In this document: positions 23,622 to 31,844 of the stretch, piece after piece
How the letters are laid out: each line of letters starts with the position of its first letter
Numbering within the stretch: the stretch's first letter is position 1
Assembly: GCF_003049525.1 (NCBI RefSeq)
Contig: NZ_PYWL01000012.1
Span: 22,399-86,398, forward strand
Reading direction: 5' to 3'
DNA from: Lysinibacillus fusiformis
Lineage (GTDB): Bacteria; Bacillota; Bacilli; Bacillales_A; Planococcaceae
Length of the DNA stretch: 64,000 nt
The notes under the pieces: generated by a model
Seen by the model: the letters and a program-made list of their open reading frames with translations, nothing else
What the model was told of the DNA's origin: nothing
Databases searched by the model: none
Made by a program: the position numbers and the translations under genes

Positions 23622-24974
23622 TTACTCAGTAACAGCGTCAAATTCATTTGATAAATCACTTTCAGGTAACTTCAGAACTTCTAAGTATAAAATATGGTGA
23701 CCATCTAATTCTTTTGCAATAAATTCATAACCTTGCTCCTGAATGCTGTCTCCTTCGACTGCATCGAAGCGTTTTGTCATAAACCAACCACCGATAGTAT
23801 CAATATCATCATCTTCTATGTCAGTACCTAGCATATCATTTACATTTTCAAGAAGCATTTTGGCATCTAAAATAAAATGATTATCTGCTATTTCTTGTAC
23901 CTCTGGGATTTCATCTTCGTCGAATTCATCTTGAATATCGCCGACAATCTCCTCAATAATATCTTCGATCGTCACTAAACCAGATGTTCCGCCATATTCA
24001 TCCATTAAAATGGCCATATGAATACGTTCACGTTGAATTTTGAGTAATAAATCGTTAATTTGCGTTGTTTCCATCACTCGAATGATTGGTTGCATATAGT
24101 CAATAACTGGTTTATCCCCATTTTTCGGGTCTTTAATGTAAGCGGTTAATAAATGCTTCATATTAACTAAACCAATAATATGGTCTTTATCGCCGTCAAT
24201 AATCGGATAACGAGTATATTGTTCAACACCCATTAAATCAAATACCTCTTTAATTGTCAGTTCTTTTTCAATGCCGACAATCTCTGTTCGAGGAACCATG
24301 ATTTCCTTTGCAAGACGATCTGAGAACTCAAAAATACTATTTACATATTCATATTCTGAGTTATTTATTTCTCCACCCTTTAAACTATCCGATAAAATCA
24401 TACGTAGTTCTTCCTCTGTATGAGCTACTTCTGATTCCGACATCATTTTTAAGCCAAAAAGGCCAGTTAAGCCACGGGCAGACCCGTTTAATAACTTTAT
24501 GACTGGATACGTAATGTTGTGGAATAAAATTAATGGGCCAGAAAAGTTTAATGTGACAAGTTCTGCTTTTTGGATGGCTAATGTTTTTGGCGCCAATTCC
24601 CCAATAACAACATGCATAAACGTTACGATTGAGAATGCAATTATAAATGAAAGGATAGATGTTATACTACCATTCAAATTTAGAAATTCAAACACTGGGT
24701 GCAAAATAATTTCAAATGTAGGTTCACCTAACCAACCTAAACCAAGTGCAGTGATGGTAATACCTAACTGACATGCAGATAAGTACTCATCTAAATCTGA
24801 AACAACACGTTTTGCATTTTTCGCCTTCTTATGCCCTTCTGCGAGCAATTGATCAATGCGGGTAGTTCTCACTTTAACGATTGCAAATTCTGTTGCAACG
24901 AAAAATCCTGTCATTATAATTAGTAGGGCGAATGCCGCCAACCTAATGGTTATCTCCAATATGTCTCCGTCCAA
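23622..24974 (-). CDS. CNNM/CorC-type membrane protein with CBS pair (hemolysin family)
   Basis: A DUF21/CNNM membrane domain (about 1-200, four hydrophobic segments, with ATEFAIVKVRTTRIDQL and DEYLSACQLGITITALGLGWLGEP) is followed by two CBS domains (about 215-345) and a CorC_HlyC domain (to 435). Such proteins (B. subtilis YhdP/YqhB/MpfA relatives) are linked to Mg2+ or other divalent cation export; the old hemolysin label is historical. The TTG at 24974 has only a weak SD, and TTG 24959 is an alternative. A much stronger AGGAGGTG serves an overlapping out-of-frame leader ORF at 24943-25014, suggesting translational coupling. Confidence 0.88.
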   Translation of the reverse strand: MDGDILEITIRLAAFALLIIMTGFFVATEFAIVKVRTTRIDQLLAEGHKKAKNAKRVVSDLDEYLSACQLGITITALGLGWLGEPTFEIILHPVFEFLNLNGSITSILSFIIAFSIVTFMHVVIGELAPKTLAIQKAELVTLNFSGPLILFHNITYPVIKLLNGSARGLTGLFGLKMMSESEVAHTEEELRMILSDSLKGGEINNSEYEYVNSIFEFSDRLAKEIMVPRTEIVGIEKELTIKEVFDLMGVEQYTRYPIIDGDKDHIIGLVNMKHLLTAYIKDPKNGDKPVIDYMQPIIRVMETTQINDLLLKIQRERIHMAILMDEYGGTSGLVTIEDIIEEIVGDIQDEFDEDEIPEVQEIADNHFILDAKMLLENVNDMLGTDIEDDDIDTIGGWFMTKRFDAVEGDSIQEQGYEFIAKELDGHHILYLEVLKLPESDLSNEFDAVTE

Positions 24975-25014
24975 ATAATTCCTTTGTTCCCGCCCAAATG
25001 AGGGAAGTAAACAA
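24943..25014 (-). CDS. Possible 23-codon leader ORF overlapping the CNNM gene
   Basis: The TTG at 25014 lies 6 nt after a perfect AGGAGGTG (minus strand, 25028-25021). It opens a 23-aa frame (MFTSLIWAGTKELFGRRHIG plus three residues) that stops at 24943, past the start region of the CNNM gene in another frame. A terminating leader peptide would deliver ribosomes to the weak start at 24974 or 24959. Alternatively, a one-base sequencing or indel change separates the true SD from its gene. Confidence 0.35.
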   Translation of the reverse strand: MFTSLIWAGTKELFGRRHIGDNH

Positions 25015-25352
25015 AGTGTACACCTCCTATGATTTAAAAAATTGTTGGATGTTTCAATAATAAATTATTTAATAGAAAAACACAAATATTGACAACAACT
25101 TTTTATGTTCATATTCTATCCATGTAAAAAGTAGCTAGATTCAAAAGCAAAGTGATTGTAAACGTGATTGCAATATGCTAACTTAAATTGAGCAAAGATA
25201 GTTTGTTTAGGGAAAGAAGCATTTTGCATCTTATATAATACGACACGTCAAAAATCTCAAGAGTGCTTTTACTTGCGGATTTTTTTAAATGAATTATTTT
25301 TAATAGCTAAAGGAGAGACTCGATCATCAATTGAGACTTTCCTTTTTTTGTG
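25015..25352. other. Long AT-rich upstream region of the CNNM gene
   Basis: About 340 bp precede the leader ORF. It holds the CNNM promoter and a weak plus-oriented hairpin (25309-25346, arms AAAGGA/TCCTTT with a T-run). The length would allow a metal-sensing leader, but I could not match the conserved core of an M-box or yybP-ykoY riboswitch. Confidence 0.4.
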
Positions 25353-25401
25353 AAAAAACTTAGAAGGAGCAGTCTTTGATGTGACTGCTCCTTCTAAGTT
25401 T
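25353..25401 (-). terminator. Very strong terminator
   Basis: A perfect 19-bp stem (25356-25374 with 25383-25401) is followed on the minus strand by six T residues. It ends the 138-aa hypothetical gene. Confidence 0.9.
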
Positions 25402-25816
25402 ATTCCTGTTGGAAACGTAATTTTAAACATGCCTTCTCTACATCATGAAAGGATTCTTTCAAAGGTAAATTACCCGTAAATGGTGCTATAGATATTGGTG
25501 CTTTTTCTGTGATACCTTGCTGAGTCAAAATGTAATTTTTACCGTTATAAGTAAAGTACATTGTTTTAATTGACTTTTTACCAAAAGTGCTAGCAGACGA
25601 GTCAAAGAAACCTTTAAGTTGACTACAATATTCGTAATAGAAATCGCCATTAATGCCAGAGATGGCTTCAAATTTTTTGTGATCTAATTTACCAGCTTCG
25701 TCAGCTAGTTCGAATATTTTCGCGGAAAATTCTGAAAAAAATTCTTTTACTTTAACACGTATTAATGCTTTTGACTGATAACTGTTTAAGTCATCTGAAA
25801 GCGTGACTTTACTCAT
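25400..25816 (-). CDS. Hypothetical protein, 138 aa
   Basis: I do not recognise this family. It is a soluble alpha/beta protein: N-terminal amphipathic helices (NSYQSKALIRVKVKEFFSEF, KIFELADEAG), then a beta-rich middle (SIKTMYFTYNGKNYILTQQG) and a Pro-containing end. There is no signal, membrane segment or clear catalytic motif. AGGGGG lies 8-9 nt before ATG 25816, preferred over 25843. It is a single transcript with a very strong terminator, so it is probably a real gene with its own control. Confidence 0.7.
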   Translation of the reverse strand: MSKVTLSDDLNSYQSKALIRVKVKEFFSEFSAKIFELADEAGKLDHKKFEAISGINGDFYYEYCSQLKGFFDSSASTFGKKSIKTMYFTYNGKNYILTQQGITEKAPISIAPFTGNLPLKESFHDVEKACLKLRFQQE

Positions 25817-25987
25817 TGAAATGGCCCCCTGCATAAAAAACATATACTATTAAATTGCTAACCCTAATGTATAAGAAATATATAGGAATTTCAACATGTA
25901 TCAACATAATTAGCATAAAGGACGTGCTATATATAGTAAATATAGGTATTTTTATCGGGGAATTAAGCGAAAAAATTACTATGTTTT

Positions 25988-26191
25988 TTAATCATACACA
26001 TGGAATAGCATTAGCTCATGAATCATTTTTTTAACATCTTCTTCATTTGGTGGTGTTGGTCCTGTCCATTGAATAGTGCCGTCTTTTAAATATTCAGCAG
26101 AGTAGCGTTCACGCGGATAAAAAAATGAAACAGTCCATCCTGGAAGTTGAGTATTTTCAAATAATGACTTAAAACTGAAATGTTGAATCAT
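25988..26191 (-). CDS. yheE: YheE-family small protein
   Basis: The 67-aa protein (MIQHFSFKSLFENTQLPGWT, RYSAEYLKDGTIQWTG) resembles the B. subtilis YheE/DUF5342 family of unknown function. Next to it, divergently, are yheB and yheA homologues, the same neighbourhood as in B. subtilis, which supports the name. ATG 26191 is 7 nt after GAGG; ATG 26194 is also possible. The 140-bp gap upstream of the next minus gene holds nothing recognisable. Confidence 0.75.
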   Translation of the reverse strand: MIQHFSFKSLFENTQLPGWTVSFFYPRERYSAEYLKDGTIQWTGPTPPNEEDVKKMIHELMLFHVYD

Positions 26192-26380
26192 CATCCAACC
26201 TCATTTCTATAGTATGTAGTTCATATTATTCAAGGATAATGGTAATTTTGCAACTATTCACTTTTATACTGAAATCTAAAGGGGGTATTTCTTTCGTTGG
26301 AAATCATTGCTCTGCTATAATAAGTGCAGAAGGCGACATAAAACGCCAATCGTGAATTCAACTGAAATGAGAGGATACTA

Positions 26381-27523
26381 ATGGACAATTTTTTAGTGAT
26401 ATTACTTTTTATGGCAATTATTGGCGCAGCAATCGGAGGCGTTACCAATCACCTAGCCATTAAAATGCTTTTTCGTCCACATAACGCAATATATATTAAA
26501 AACTGGCGCGTTCCATTTACACCTGGTCTTATTCCAAAACGACGCGATGAATTAGCAAAACAGCTAGGTCTTACCGTTGTAAATTATTTATTAACGCCTG
26601 AAACATTTAGAAAGAAATTTTTCTCGAAGGATATTCAGGAAAAGGTTGAACAGTTTGTGCAAACGAAAGTAGAGGAAACCATCTTTACAAACGATAAAAC
26701 GATTCAAGATTGGTTAAATATTGCAGGGTTTGCTCATATGCCAGCTACGATTGAGCAGAAAGTTGAAGCGATTGTTGAGGGACAATTTGCATCAGTGAAG
26801 AATACACTATCAACAAAATCAATTCGTACACTGCTATCTTCAGATATGCAGGATACTCTTGATACCAAGATTCCTGTAGCAGTCAGTCATATACTAGAAA
26901 AAGGCGAGGATTACTTTTTATCACCAGAAGGTGAAATGACAATTAAAGCAATGATTGATGATTTCTTATCATCAAAAGGATCATTTGGTGGTATGATCAA
27001 TATGTTTTTAGGTGATTCATCGTCCCTTGTAGGAAAAGTTCAACGTGAGCTCGTCAAGTTTTTACAAGCTCCAGGTACGTCAACATTATTAACAAAAATA
27101 TTTACACAAGAATGGGAAAAATTAAAAGATCGACCAGCGATGGACTTTTTACAAGACATGCAGTTTGATCCAATTTTGTCGAAATTACAAATGTATGTAA
27201 AAGAGCAATTAGCTGTCGCTGAACGTTTAAATCAATCAATTTCTTATTATTGGCCTGAAGGAAATGAATGGATGAAAAATTCGGTCATCCCACAGGCGAT
27301 TGAAAAAGCTTTTGTCAAGGCAGAGGAAAAACTAGAGGATGTACTTACACGTTTAAATTTACAAGAAGTTGTTCGTGAGCAGGTTGACTCTTTCCCTGTA
27401 GAGAAATTAGAGGAACTTGTATTAGGTATTTCAAAACGTGAATTTAAAATGATTACCGTATTAGGTGCAGTTCTTGGTGGATTGATTGGAATTGTGCAAG
27501 GTTTAATTGTTTACTTTATTTAA
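26381..27523 (+). CDS. yheB: DUF445 membrane protein YheB
   Basis: The 380-aa protein has a membrane helix at each end (ILLFMAIIGAAIGGVTNHLAI and ITVLGAVLGGLIGIVQGLIV) and a long helical middle rich in amphipathic segments. This is the DUF445/YheB layout. The N-terminal block IGGVTNHLAIKMLFRP and FTPGLIPKRRDELA are diagnostic of the family. Function is unknown; in B. subtilis it is linked to sporulation conditions. Strong GAGAGG SD. yheA follows after 16 nt, forming an operon. Confidence 0.9.
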   Translation: MDNFLVILLFMAIIGAAIGGVTNHLAIKMLFRPHNAIYIKNWRVPFTPGLIPKRRDELAKQLGLTVVNYLLTPETFRKKFFSKDIQEKVEQFVQTKVEETIFTNDKTIQDWLNIAGFAHMPATIEQKVEAIVEGQFASVKNTLSTKSIRTLLSSDMQDTLDTKIPVAVSHILEKGEDYFLSPEGEMTIKAMIDDFLSSKGSFGGMINMFLGDSSSLVGKVQRELVKFLQAPGTSTLLTKIFTQEWEKLKDRPAMDFLQDMQFDPILSKLQMYVKEQLAVAERLNQSISYYWPEGNEWMKNSVIPQAIEKAFVKAEEKLEDVLTRLNLQEVVREQVDSFPVEKLEELVLGISKREFKMITVLGAVLGGLIGIVQGLIVYFI

Positions 27524-27539
27524 AAAGGAGATTGTATAA

Positions 27540-27887
27540 ATGGTTAATATTTATAATGACATTAATGCGCTAGAGGCAACATTCCGTAAGACTCCAGAGT
27601 TTGAGGCTTTACAAGCGGCGGTTGAAGTTGTAAAGAGTGATGAAGAGGCGTTAAATGTCTTTAAAAACTTCCGTAAAATTCAAATTGAATTACAAAAGAA
27701 ACAATTAGCTGGAGAAGATTTATTGGAGGATGAGCTTGTTTATGCTCAAAAGGCATCTCAGCTTGTGCAGCAAAATGAAAAGATTTCAGCTATGCTTGAG
27801 GCAGAAATGAAGTTAAGTAAAGTCATTGAAGAAGTGAATCGTATTTTAATAAAGCCAATTCAAGGCCTATATGAAGATATTCAATAA
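27540..27887 (+). CDS. yheA: YlbF/YmcA-family protein YheA
   Basis: This 115-aa all-helical protein belongs to the YlbF/YmcA/YheA family (DUF964). Members form helical bundles; YlbF and YmcA (with YaaT) act on RNase Y and developmental phosphorelay, while YheA itself is uncharacterised. The family block FKNFRKIQIELQKKQLAGE and the C-terminal ALEMEAKL-like helix are visible. AAAAAGGAG lies before the ATG, 16 nt after the yheB stop. A terminator follows. Confidence 0.88.
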   Translation: MVNIYNDINALEATFRKTPEFEALQAAVEVVKSDEEALNVFKNFRKIQIELQKKQLAGEDLLEDELVYAQKASQLVQQNEKISAMLEAEMKLSKVIEEVNRILIKPIQGLYEDIQ

Positions 27888-27944
27888 ATCATCCATATCG
27901 TAAGGAATAATTGTTTGAGAAATTGCACATATACAAGTAAGAGG

Positions 27945-27978
27945 AAAACGTGTATCCGCTAACCGGAGCACGTTTTTA
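27945..27978 (+). terminator. Terminator of the yheBA operon
   Basis: An 8-bp stem (27945-27952 with 27969-27976) with an inner TCCG/CGGA stem is followed by TTTTT. Confidence 0.7.
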
Positions 27979-28017
27979 CTTTATATACACCAGTCAATTG
28001 TATTGGAGGTTATAACT

Positions 28018-28680
28018 ATGCATGTATTCATTGAATGGACCTATAAAACACCGAAGGGAGCAACAACTGTTTTACGTTCTGAAGAAATGCCTGCAGCGCA
28101 AGCGCTATTACTAGCTGAGGATATGGAAAAGACCGGAAGAGTCAAGTCCATTCATTGTTTAGATCGTCAAGATACAAGTTGGACATTAAAAGAGCTAAAA
28201 GCCTATTTAAAAGAAATAGATACAGAGCCGCATAATATTATTGTCTATTTCGATGGAGGTTTTGATAGTGGGACAAGACAGGCAGGGCTTGGATGTGCTA
28301 TTTACTATGAACAAAATGGCAAGCCCTATCGTTTAAGAAAAAATGCTTTTTCATCCGAACTTAAATCTAATAATGAAGCAGAGTATGCTGCGCTTTATTT
28401 AGGTTTAGTGGAGCTAGAATTACTAAATGTCCATCATCTACCTGTCCAAATTAAAGGAGACTCCCAAGTAGTTATCAATCAATTAAGTGGGGAATGGGCA
28501 GCATTAGAAAAGGATCTAGTAGGTTGGGCAGATAAGATTGATGCCAAATTAGCACAACTTACTATACAACCGGACTATCAGCTAATCGCTCGTAAGGACA
28601 ATTCAGAAGCAGACCGGCTTGCTACACAAGCATTAAATGGTATAGATATTACAGGCTTGAGCGAACTTGTAAAAGAATAA
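28018..28680 (+). CDS. RNase HI-like protein with N-terminal extension (YpeP-like)
   Basis: The C-terminal domain (about 75-205) is a reverse-transcriptase-like RNase H fold with all four acidic catalytic residues: Asp in YFDGGFDSG, Glu in NNEAEYAAL, Asp in IKGDSQVVI and Asp in RKDNSEADRLA. It should therefore be able to cleave RNA in RNA-DNA hybrids. The first 70 residues are a separate small domain seen in bacillar homologues (B. subtilis YpeP group), possibly substrate-binding. GGAGG lies 8 nt before ATG 28018, preferred over 28003; length 220 aa. It is monocistronic. Confidence 0.87.
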   Translation: MHVFIEWTYKTPKGATTVLRSEEMPAAQALLLAEDMEKTGRVKSIHCLDRQDTSWTLKELKAYLKEIDTEPHNIIVYFDGGFDSGTRQAGLGCAIYYEQNGKPYRLRKNAFSSELKSNNEAEYAALYLGLVELELLNVHHLPVQIKGDSQVVINQLSGEWAALEKDLVGWADKIDAKLAQLTIQPDYQLIARKDNSEADRLATQALNGIDITGLSELVKE

Positions 28681-28684
28681 ATCG

Positions 28685-28722
28685 AAAGAGGTGTCGGTAG
28701 TTACTGTCACCTCTTTTTTTAA
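28685..28722 (+). terminator. Terminator of the RNase HI-like gene
   Basis: A 9-bp stem (28685-28693 with 28708-28716) is followed by a seven-T run. Confidence 0.8.
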
Positions 28723-28799
28723 ATTCTTTATAGGTAATGAAACTTTTTCCATTTTGAAACTACTACTACTATGAACCCAAACAATAAGGAGAGATTGTT

Positions 28800-29708
28800 A
28801 TGTATATGAAAAAATTAGCACCAGCAGCTTTGTCTGCATTATTAATGGGAAGTGTTGTCATACCTGTTGCTTCGGCAAATGAGCAGAAGGATGAAGTTGA
28901 AGTTCCGCAAATCCAAATTGATCCAGTACACATTTTCAATCAAACACATGGAACAGTTGAAGATGTTCGTGTTGCTAAAGACATTACATATTACACTGTT
29001 AAAGACGGAGAGCAAACAAATGTACTAGAAATTACAAAAGATACTCCTGTGTATGATAATACGGGTAAAAAAGTAGAGCTTAAAGAAGGGGATAAAGTAG
29101 AGGCATACACTTTTGCCAATCAACCACAAAAATATATCTACCCACCGCAATTCAATCCAGAGATTGTCATTGTAGATTCAAAAGAAGTTGGGCTTGTAGA
29201 AGTGGATTATTTCTTTGAGGATTTAACAAACACATATGATATTTTAAAATTAAATATTGGTAAAGAAACGGAACTACTTAATGCAAAAGGTGAAAAAGTA
29301 ACGTCAAAAGATTTAGCAGAGAAGCATTTAGCTGTTTTCTATACAGCATCCACTAAGAGTATTCCAGCACAAACAACACCATCGAAAGTGATTGTTCTAG
29401 ATGACAATTCGGAAAGTTCTTTGAATCCAGTAGATGAGGAAATTAATAAAATCATCGCCACAGATTTTTATATGGTAGAAGAAACAACAATGGTGCCATT
29501 ACGTAGCATTGCAGAAAAGCTTGGCTTTAAAGTAGAATCAAAAGGTAAAACGGTTATCCTAACAAAGGGCAATGGATCTTATACAATCACACGTGGAGAT
29601 AAAACGTTTGGTTATAACAAATCATTACGCACTTTGTCAGTGGCACCAACGTTGAAAGACACGAAAACTTATGTCCCTGTTGAATTCATTGAAGAATTTT
29701 TGAAATAA
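28800..29708 (+). CDS. Secreted protein with copper amine oxidase-like N-terminal domain
   Basis: A signal peptide (core LSALLMGSVVIPV, cleavage after ASA near residue 27) precedes a 180-residue uncharacterised beta-rich region. A C-terminal Cu_amine_oxidN1-type domain follows (about 225-302: MVEETTMVPLRSIAEKLGFKVE, KTYVPVEFIEEFL). That domain is a common extracellular module in Paenibacillus and Lysinibacillus, often in wall or peptidase contexts; it carries no oxidase activity. AAGGAGAG lies upstream of the start. It is monocistronic with a strong bidirectional terminator. Confidence 0.85.
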   Translation: MYMKKLAPAALSALLMGSVVIPVASANEQKDEVEVPQIQIDPVHIFNQTHGTVEDVRVAKDITYYTVKDGEQTNVLEITKDTPVYDNTGKKVELKEGDKVEAYTFANQPQKYIYPPQFNPEIVIVDSKEVGLVEVDYFFEDLTNTYDILKLNIGKETELLNAKGEKVTSKDLAEKHLAVFYTASTKSIPAQTTPSKVIVLDDNSESSLNPVDEEINKIIATDFYMVEETTMVPLRSIAEKLGFKVESKGKTVILTKGNGSYTITRGDKTFGYNKSLRTLSVAPTLKDTKTYVPVEFIEEFLK

Positions 29709-29713
29709 ATTTG

Positions 29714-29754
29714 AAACTAGTATGCCAACTTTTGTGGCATACTAGTTTTATTTT
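29714..29754. terminator. Bidirectional terminator
   Basis: A perfect 14-bp stem (29714-29727 with 29735-29748) is followed by a T-run. The convergent 122-aa gene ends 7 bp further on. Confidence 0.85.
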
Positions 29755-30123
29755 TTAAGAAACTATTCTGGAAGGATATTTTTTGGCAAATTGCTGCAGG
29801 CATTGCTTGAAAGAAACCGTACTCATAAAATTTTTAGCTAATATCATTTCATCTGAATACAATAAAAATTGCTGGAAGTGCTGTTTAACAAATGCCCTAG
29901 CTTTCTCGTAGTGCTTGTTGATAGAAATAGCTCCGTACATTTCTTGTTGGTCAATGATGTAGATAAAGTCACAGATCACATTATATGTTTCATATTTAAA
30001 TAATACGGTGACATATAATGTTTTTTCATCACATCGCGCTAAGTCAAAATGGTGAAATGCTACTTCTACTTGATGAATAAAGCTCGAGATGGATGGACGA
30101 TTACTATTTTTTAAAAGAAACAC
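29755..30123 (-). CDS. Hypothetical protein, 122 aa
   Basis: The open frame extends upstream into hemZ on the other strand, but AAAGGTGG 8 nt before GTG 30123 marks the real start. Translation gives MFLLKNSNRPSISSFIHQVE and onward. It is soluble and alpha/beta with several aromatic residues (YETYNVICDFIYIIDQQEMY, QCLQQFAKKYPSRI). No family is recognised and no signal peptide is present. It is transcribed away from hemZ, 177 bp apart. Confidence 0.65.
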   Translation of the reverse strand: MFLLKNSNRPSISSFIHQVEVAFHHFDLARCDEKTLYVTVLFKYETYNVICDFIYIIDQQEMYGAISINKHYEKARAFVKQHFQQFLLYSDEMILAKNFMSTVSFKQCLQQFAKKYPSRIVS

Positions 30124-30299
30124 TATCAACACCACCTTTTGTAAGAAATTATAATGACAAAAAAATAGTTTGTCTACACGTAGACTGAATATTCTGTTTT
30201 CTCGATGTTTCTTATTGTTACTTTGCTTATAGTCATAGAAATTTGTTAAACTAAAATCTGCAATATATATGGAATAAGAAAAGAAGAGAGCGAAACAAT

Positions 30300-31805
30300 A
30301 TGAAAATGATTCACATAGATCAAAAATATCCTGAGGATTGGATTCGCGTATTAAATCATATAGCGAATTTATTTTTTGAGGATTCCAAGCTGCGAGTGGA
30401 GCCGGAGGAAGCTGATATGTCGGTTTCATTTACGTACGACGTTGGAGAGAATTTTTCAATAGCTACAAAAGCGATATTGACTGTAGATGGACAACAATAT
30501 ACAAATGATTACAGCATCCAATACGAATCAGCTGCAACAGGTCGTGAGCTCAATATTCGAATGAAACGAGCATTATCCCATGTATTCTTAGATGTTCTTG
30601 AGCAGCATACAGGGGTACATCAGCAATGGGGGATTCTAACAGGAGTCCGTCCGACTAAGCTTTATCACAAGTTTAGAAAAGAAGGAAAAGGGGATCAAGA
30701 AATTGCTGAGTTATTAATTCGAGATTTTCGCCTGTCTAAGGAGAAGGTAGCACTTTTAAAGGATATCGTGGAACGACAATTAGTAACCATTCCAGATATT
30801 GATCAAATTGGGCAAGAGATTAGTGTATATATTGGCATTCCATTTTGCCCAACGAAATGTGCCTATTGTACATTCCCAGCCTATGCGATCGGAAGTAATC
30901 GTAAGCAAGGTCGTGTAAATACATTTTTAGATGGCTTGCATATTGAATTACGTGAAATGGGAAAATGGCTCAAGGACAATAATATGAAAATCACCTCTAT
31001 TTATTGGGGGGGCGGTACACCGACTTCCATTGAAGCTGATGAAATGGACGCCTTATATCAAACGATGTATGAATCCTTCCCGAACCCTGAAACAATTCGA
31101 GAGGTTACCGTTGAAGCAGGAAGACCAGATACGATTACACCTGAAAAATTAGAAGTGCTTAAAAAATGGGGAATTGATCGTATTAGTGTAAATCCACAAT
31201 CTTATACAGATGAAACGTTAAAGGCCATTGGTCGTCATCATACAGTTCAAGAAACAATTGATAAATTTTGGCTAGCTCGTGAATCCGGTATGAACAATAT
31301 TAATATGGACCTCATTATTGGTTTACCAAATGAAGGTATTGAGGAATTTCAGCATTCGTTAGTGGAATCGGCTAAGATGCAGCCTGAATCATTAACTGTC
31401 CATACATTATCATTTAAACGTGCATCTGAAATGACTCGCAATAAAGATAAATATAAAGTAGCGGATCGTGATACGGTCGCTGAAATGATGCAAATGGCAC
31501 AAGATTGGACAAAGGAAAATGACTATGTTCCATATTATTTATATCGCCAAAAAAATATTTTAGGTAATCTCGAAAATGTCGGCTATAGTAAAGCAGGTGA
31601 AGAGAGTATTTATAATATTGTGATCATGGAAGAGGTACAGACAATTTTAGGGATTGGTTGTGGCGCATCTTCTAAATTTGTTCATCCTGAAACAGGAAAA
31701 ATTACGCAATTCCACAACCCAAAAGATCCTGCAGCATATATTATGACCTTTGAAGAGGCTATTGGGAAAAAAATCGAGTTGTTAGATGAGCTATACAAAC
31801 TATAA
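30300..31805 (+). CDS. hemZ: Oxygen-independent coproporphyrinogen III oxidase-like HemZ
   Basis: This is a radical SAM protein with the cluster motif CPTKCAYCTF (CxxxCxYC) near residue 185, the GGGTPTS and EAGRPDT blocks and the HemN-type C-terminus. The 180-residue N-terminal extension and 501-aa length identify the HemZ subgroup of bacilli. It is thought to oxidise coproporphyrinogen III to protoporphyrinogen anaerobically, complementing HemN. Heme-branch genes hemE/H/Y lie 28 kb away in this window. The SD is modest (gagcgaaac). It is monocistronic with a terminator shared with the convergent regulator. Confidence 0.9.
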   Translation: MKMIHIDQKYPEDWIRVLNHIANLFFEDSKLRVEPEEADMSVSFTYDVGENFSIATKAILTVDGQQYTNDYSIQYESAATGRELNIRMKRALSHVFLDVLEQHTGVHQQWGILTGVRPTKLYHKFRKEGKGDQEIAELLIRDFRLSKEKVALLKDIVERQLVTIPDIDQIGQEISVYIGIPFCPTKCAYCTFPAYAIGSNRKQGRVNTFLDGLHIELREMGKWLKDNNMKITSIYWGGGTPTSIEADEMDALYQTMYESFPNPETIREVTVEAGRPDTITPEKLEVLKKWGIDRISVNPQSYTDETLKAIGRHHTVQETIDKFWLARESGMNNINMDLIIGLPNEGIEEFQHSLVESAKMQPESLTVHTLSFKRASEMTRNKDKYKVADRDTVAEMMQMAQDWTKENDYVPYYLYRQKNILGNLENVGYSKAGEESIYNIVIMEEVQTILGIGCGASSKFVHPETGKITQFHNPKDPAAYIMTFEEAIGKKIELLDELYKL

Positions 31806-31808
31806 AAT

Positions 31809-31841
31809 AAAGGCGATCTGAGTGATTCAGATTGCCTTTAC
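31809..31841. terminator. Bidirectional terminator
   Basis: A stem 31809-31821 with 31827-31839 (one G-T pair) lies between hemZ and the convergent CdaR-type gene. Confidence 0.75.
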
Positions 31842-31844
31842 TAT

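Noticed and set aside
25015..25352. Possible M-box or yybP-ykoY riboswitch upstream of the CNNM gene
   Set aside because: I could not find the conserved cores of either class; only length and context hint at it.
29755..30429. 224-aa minus-strand frame overlapping hemZ
   Set aside because: The first 102 codons are antisense to hemZ and its promoter; a proper SD and GTG at 30123 give a 122-aa gene.
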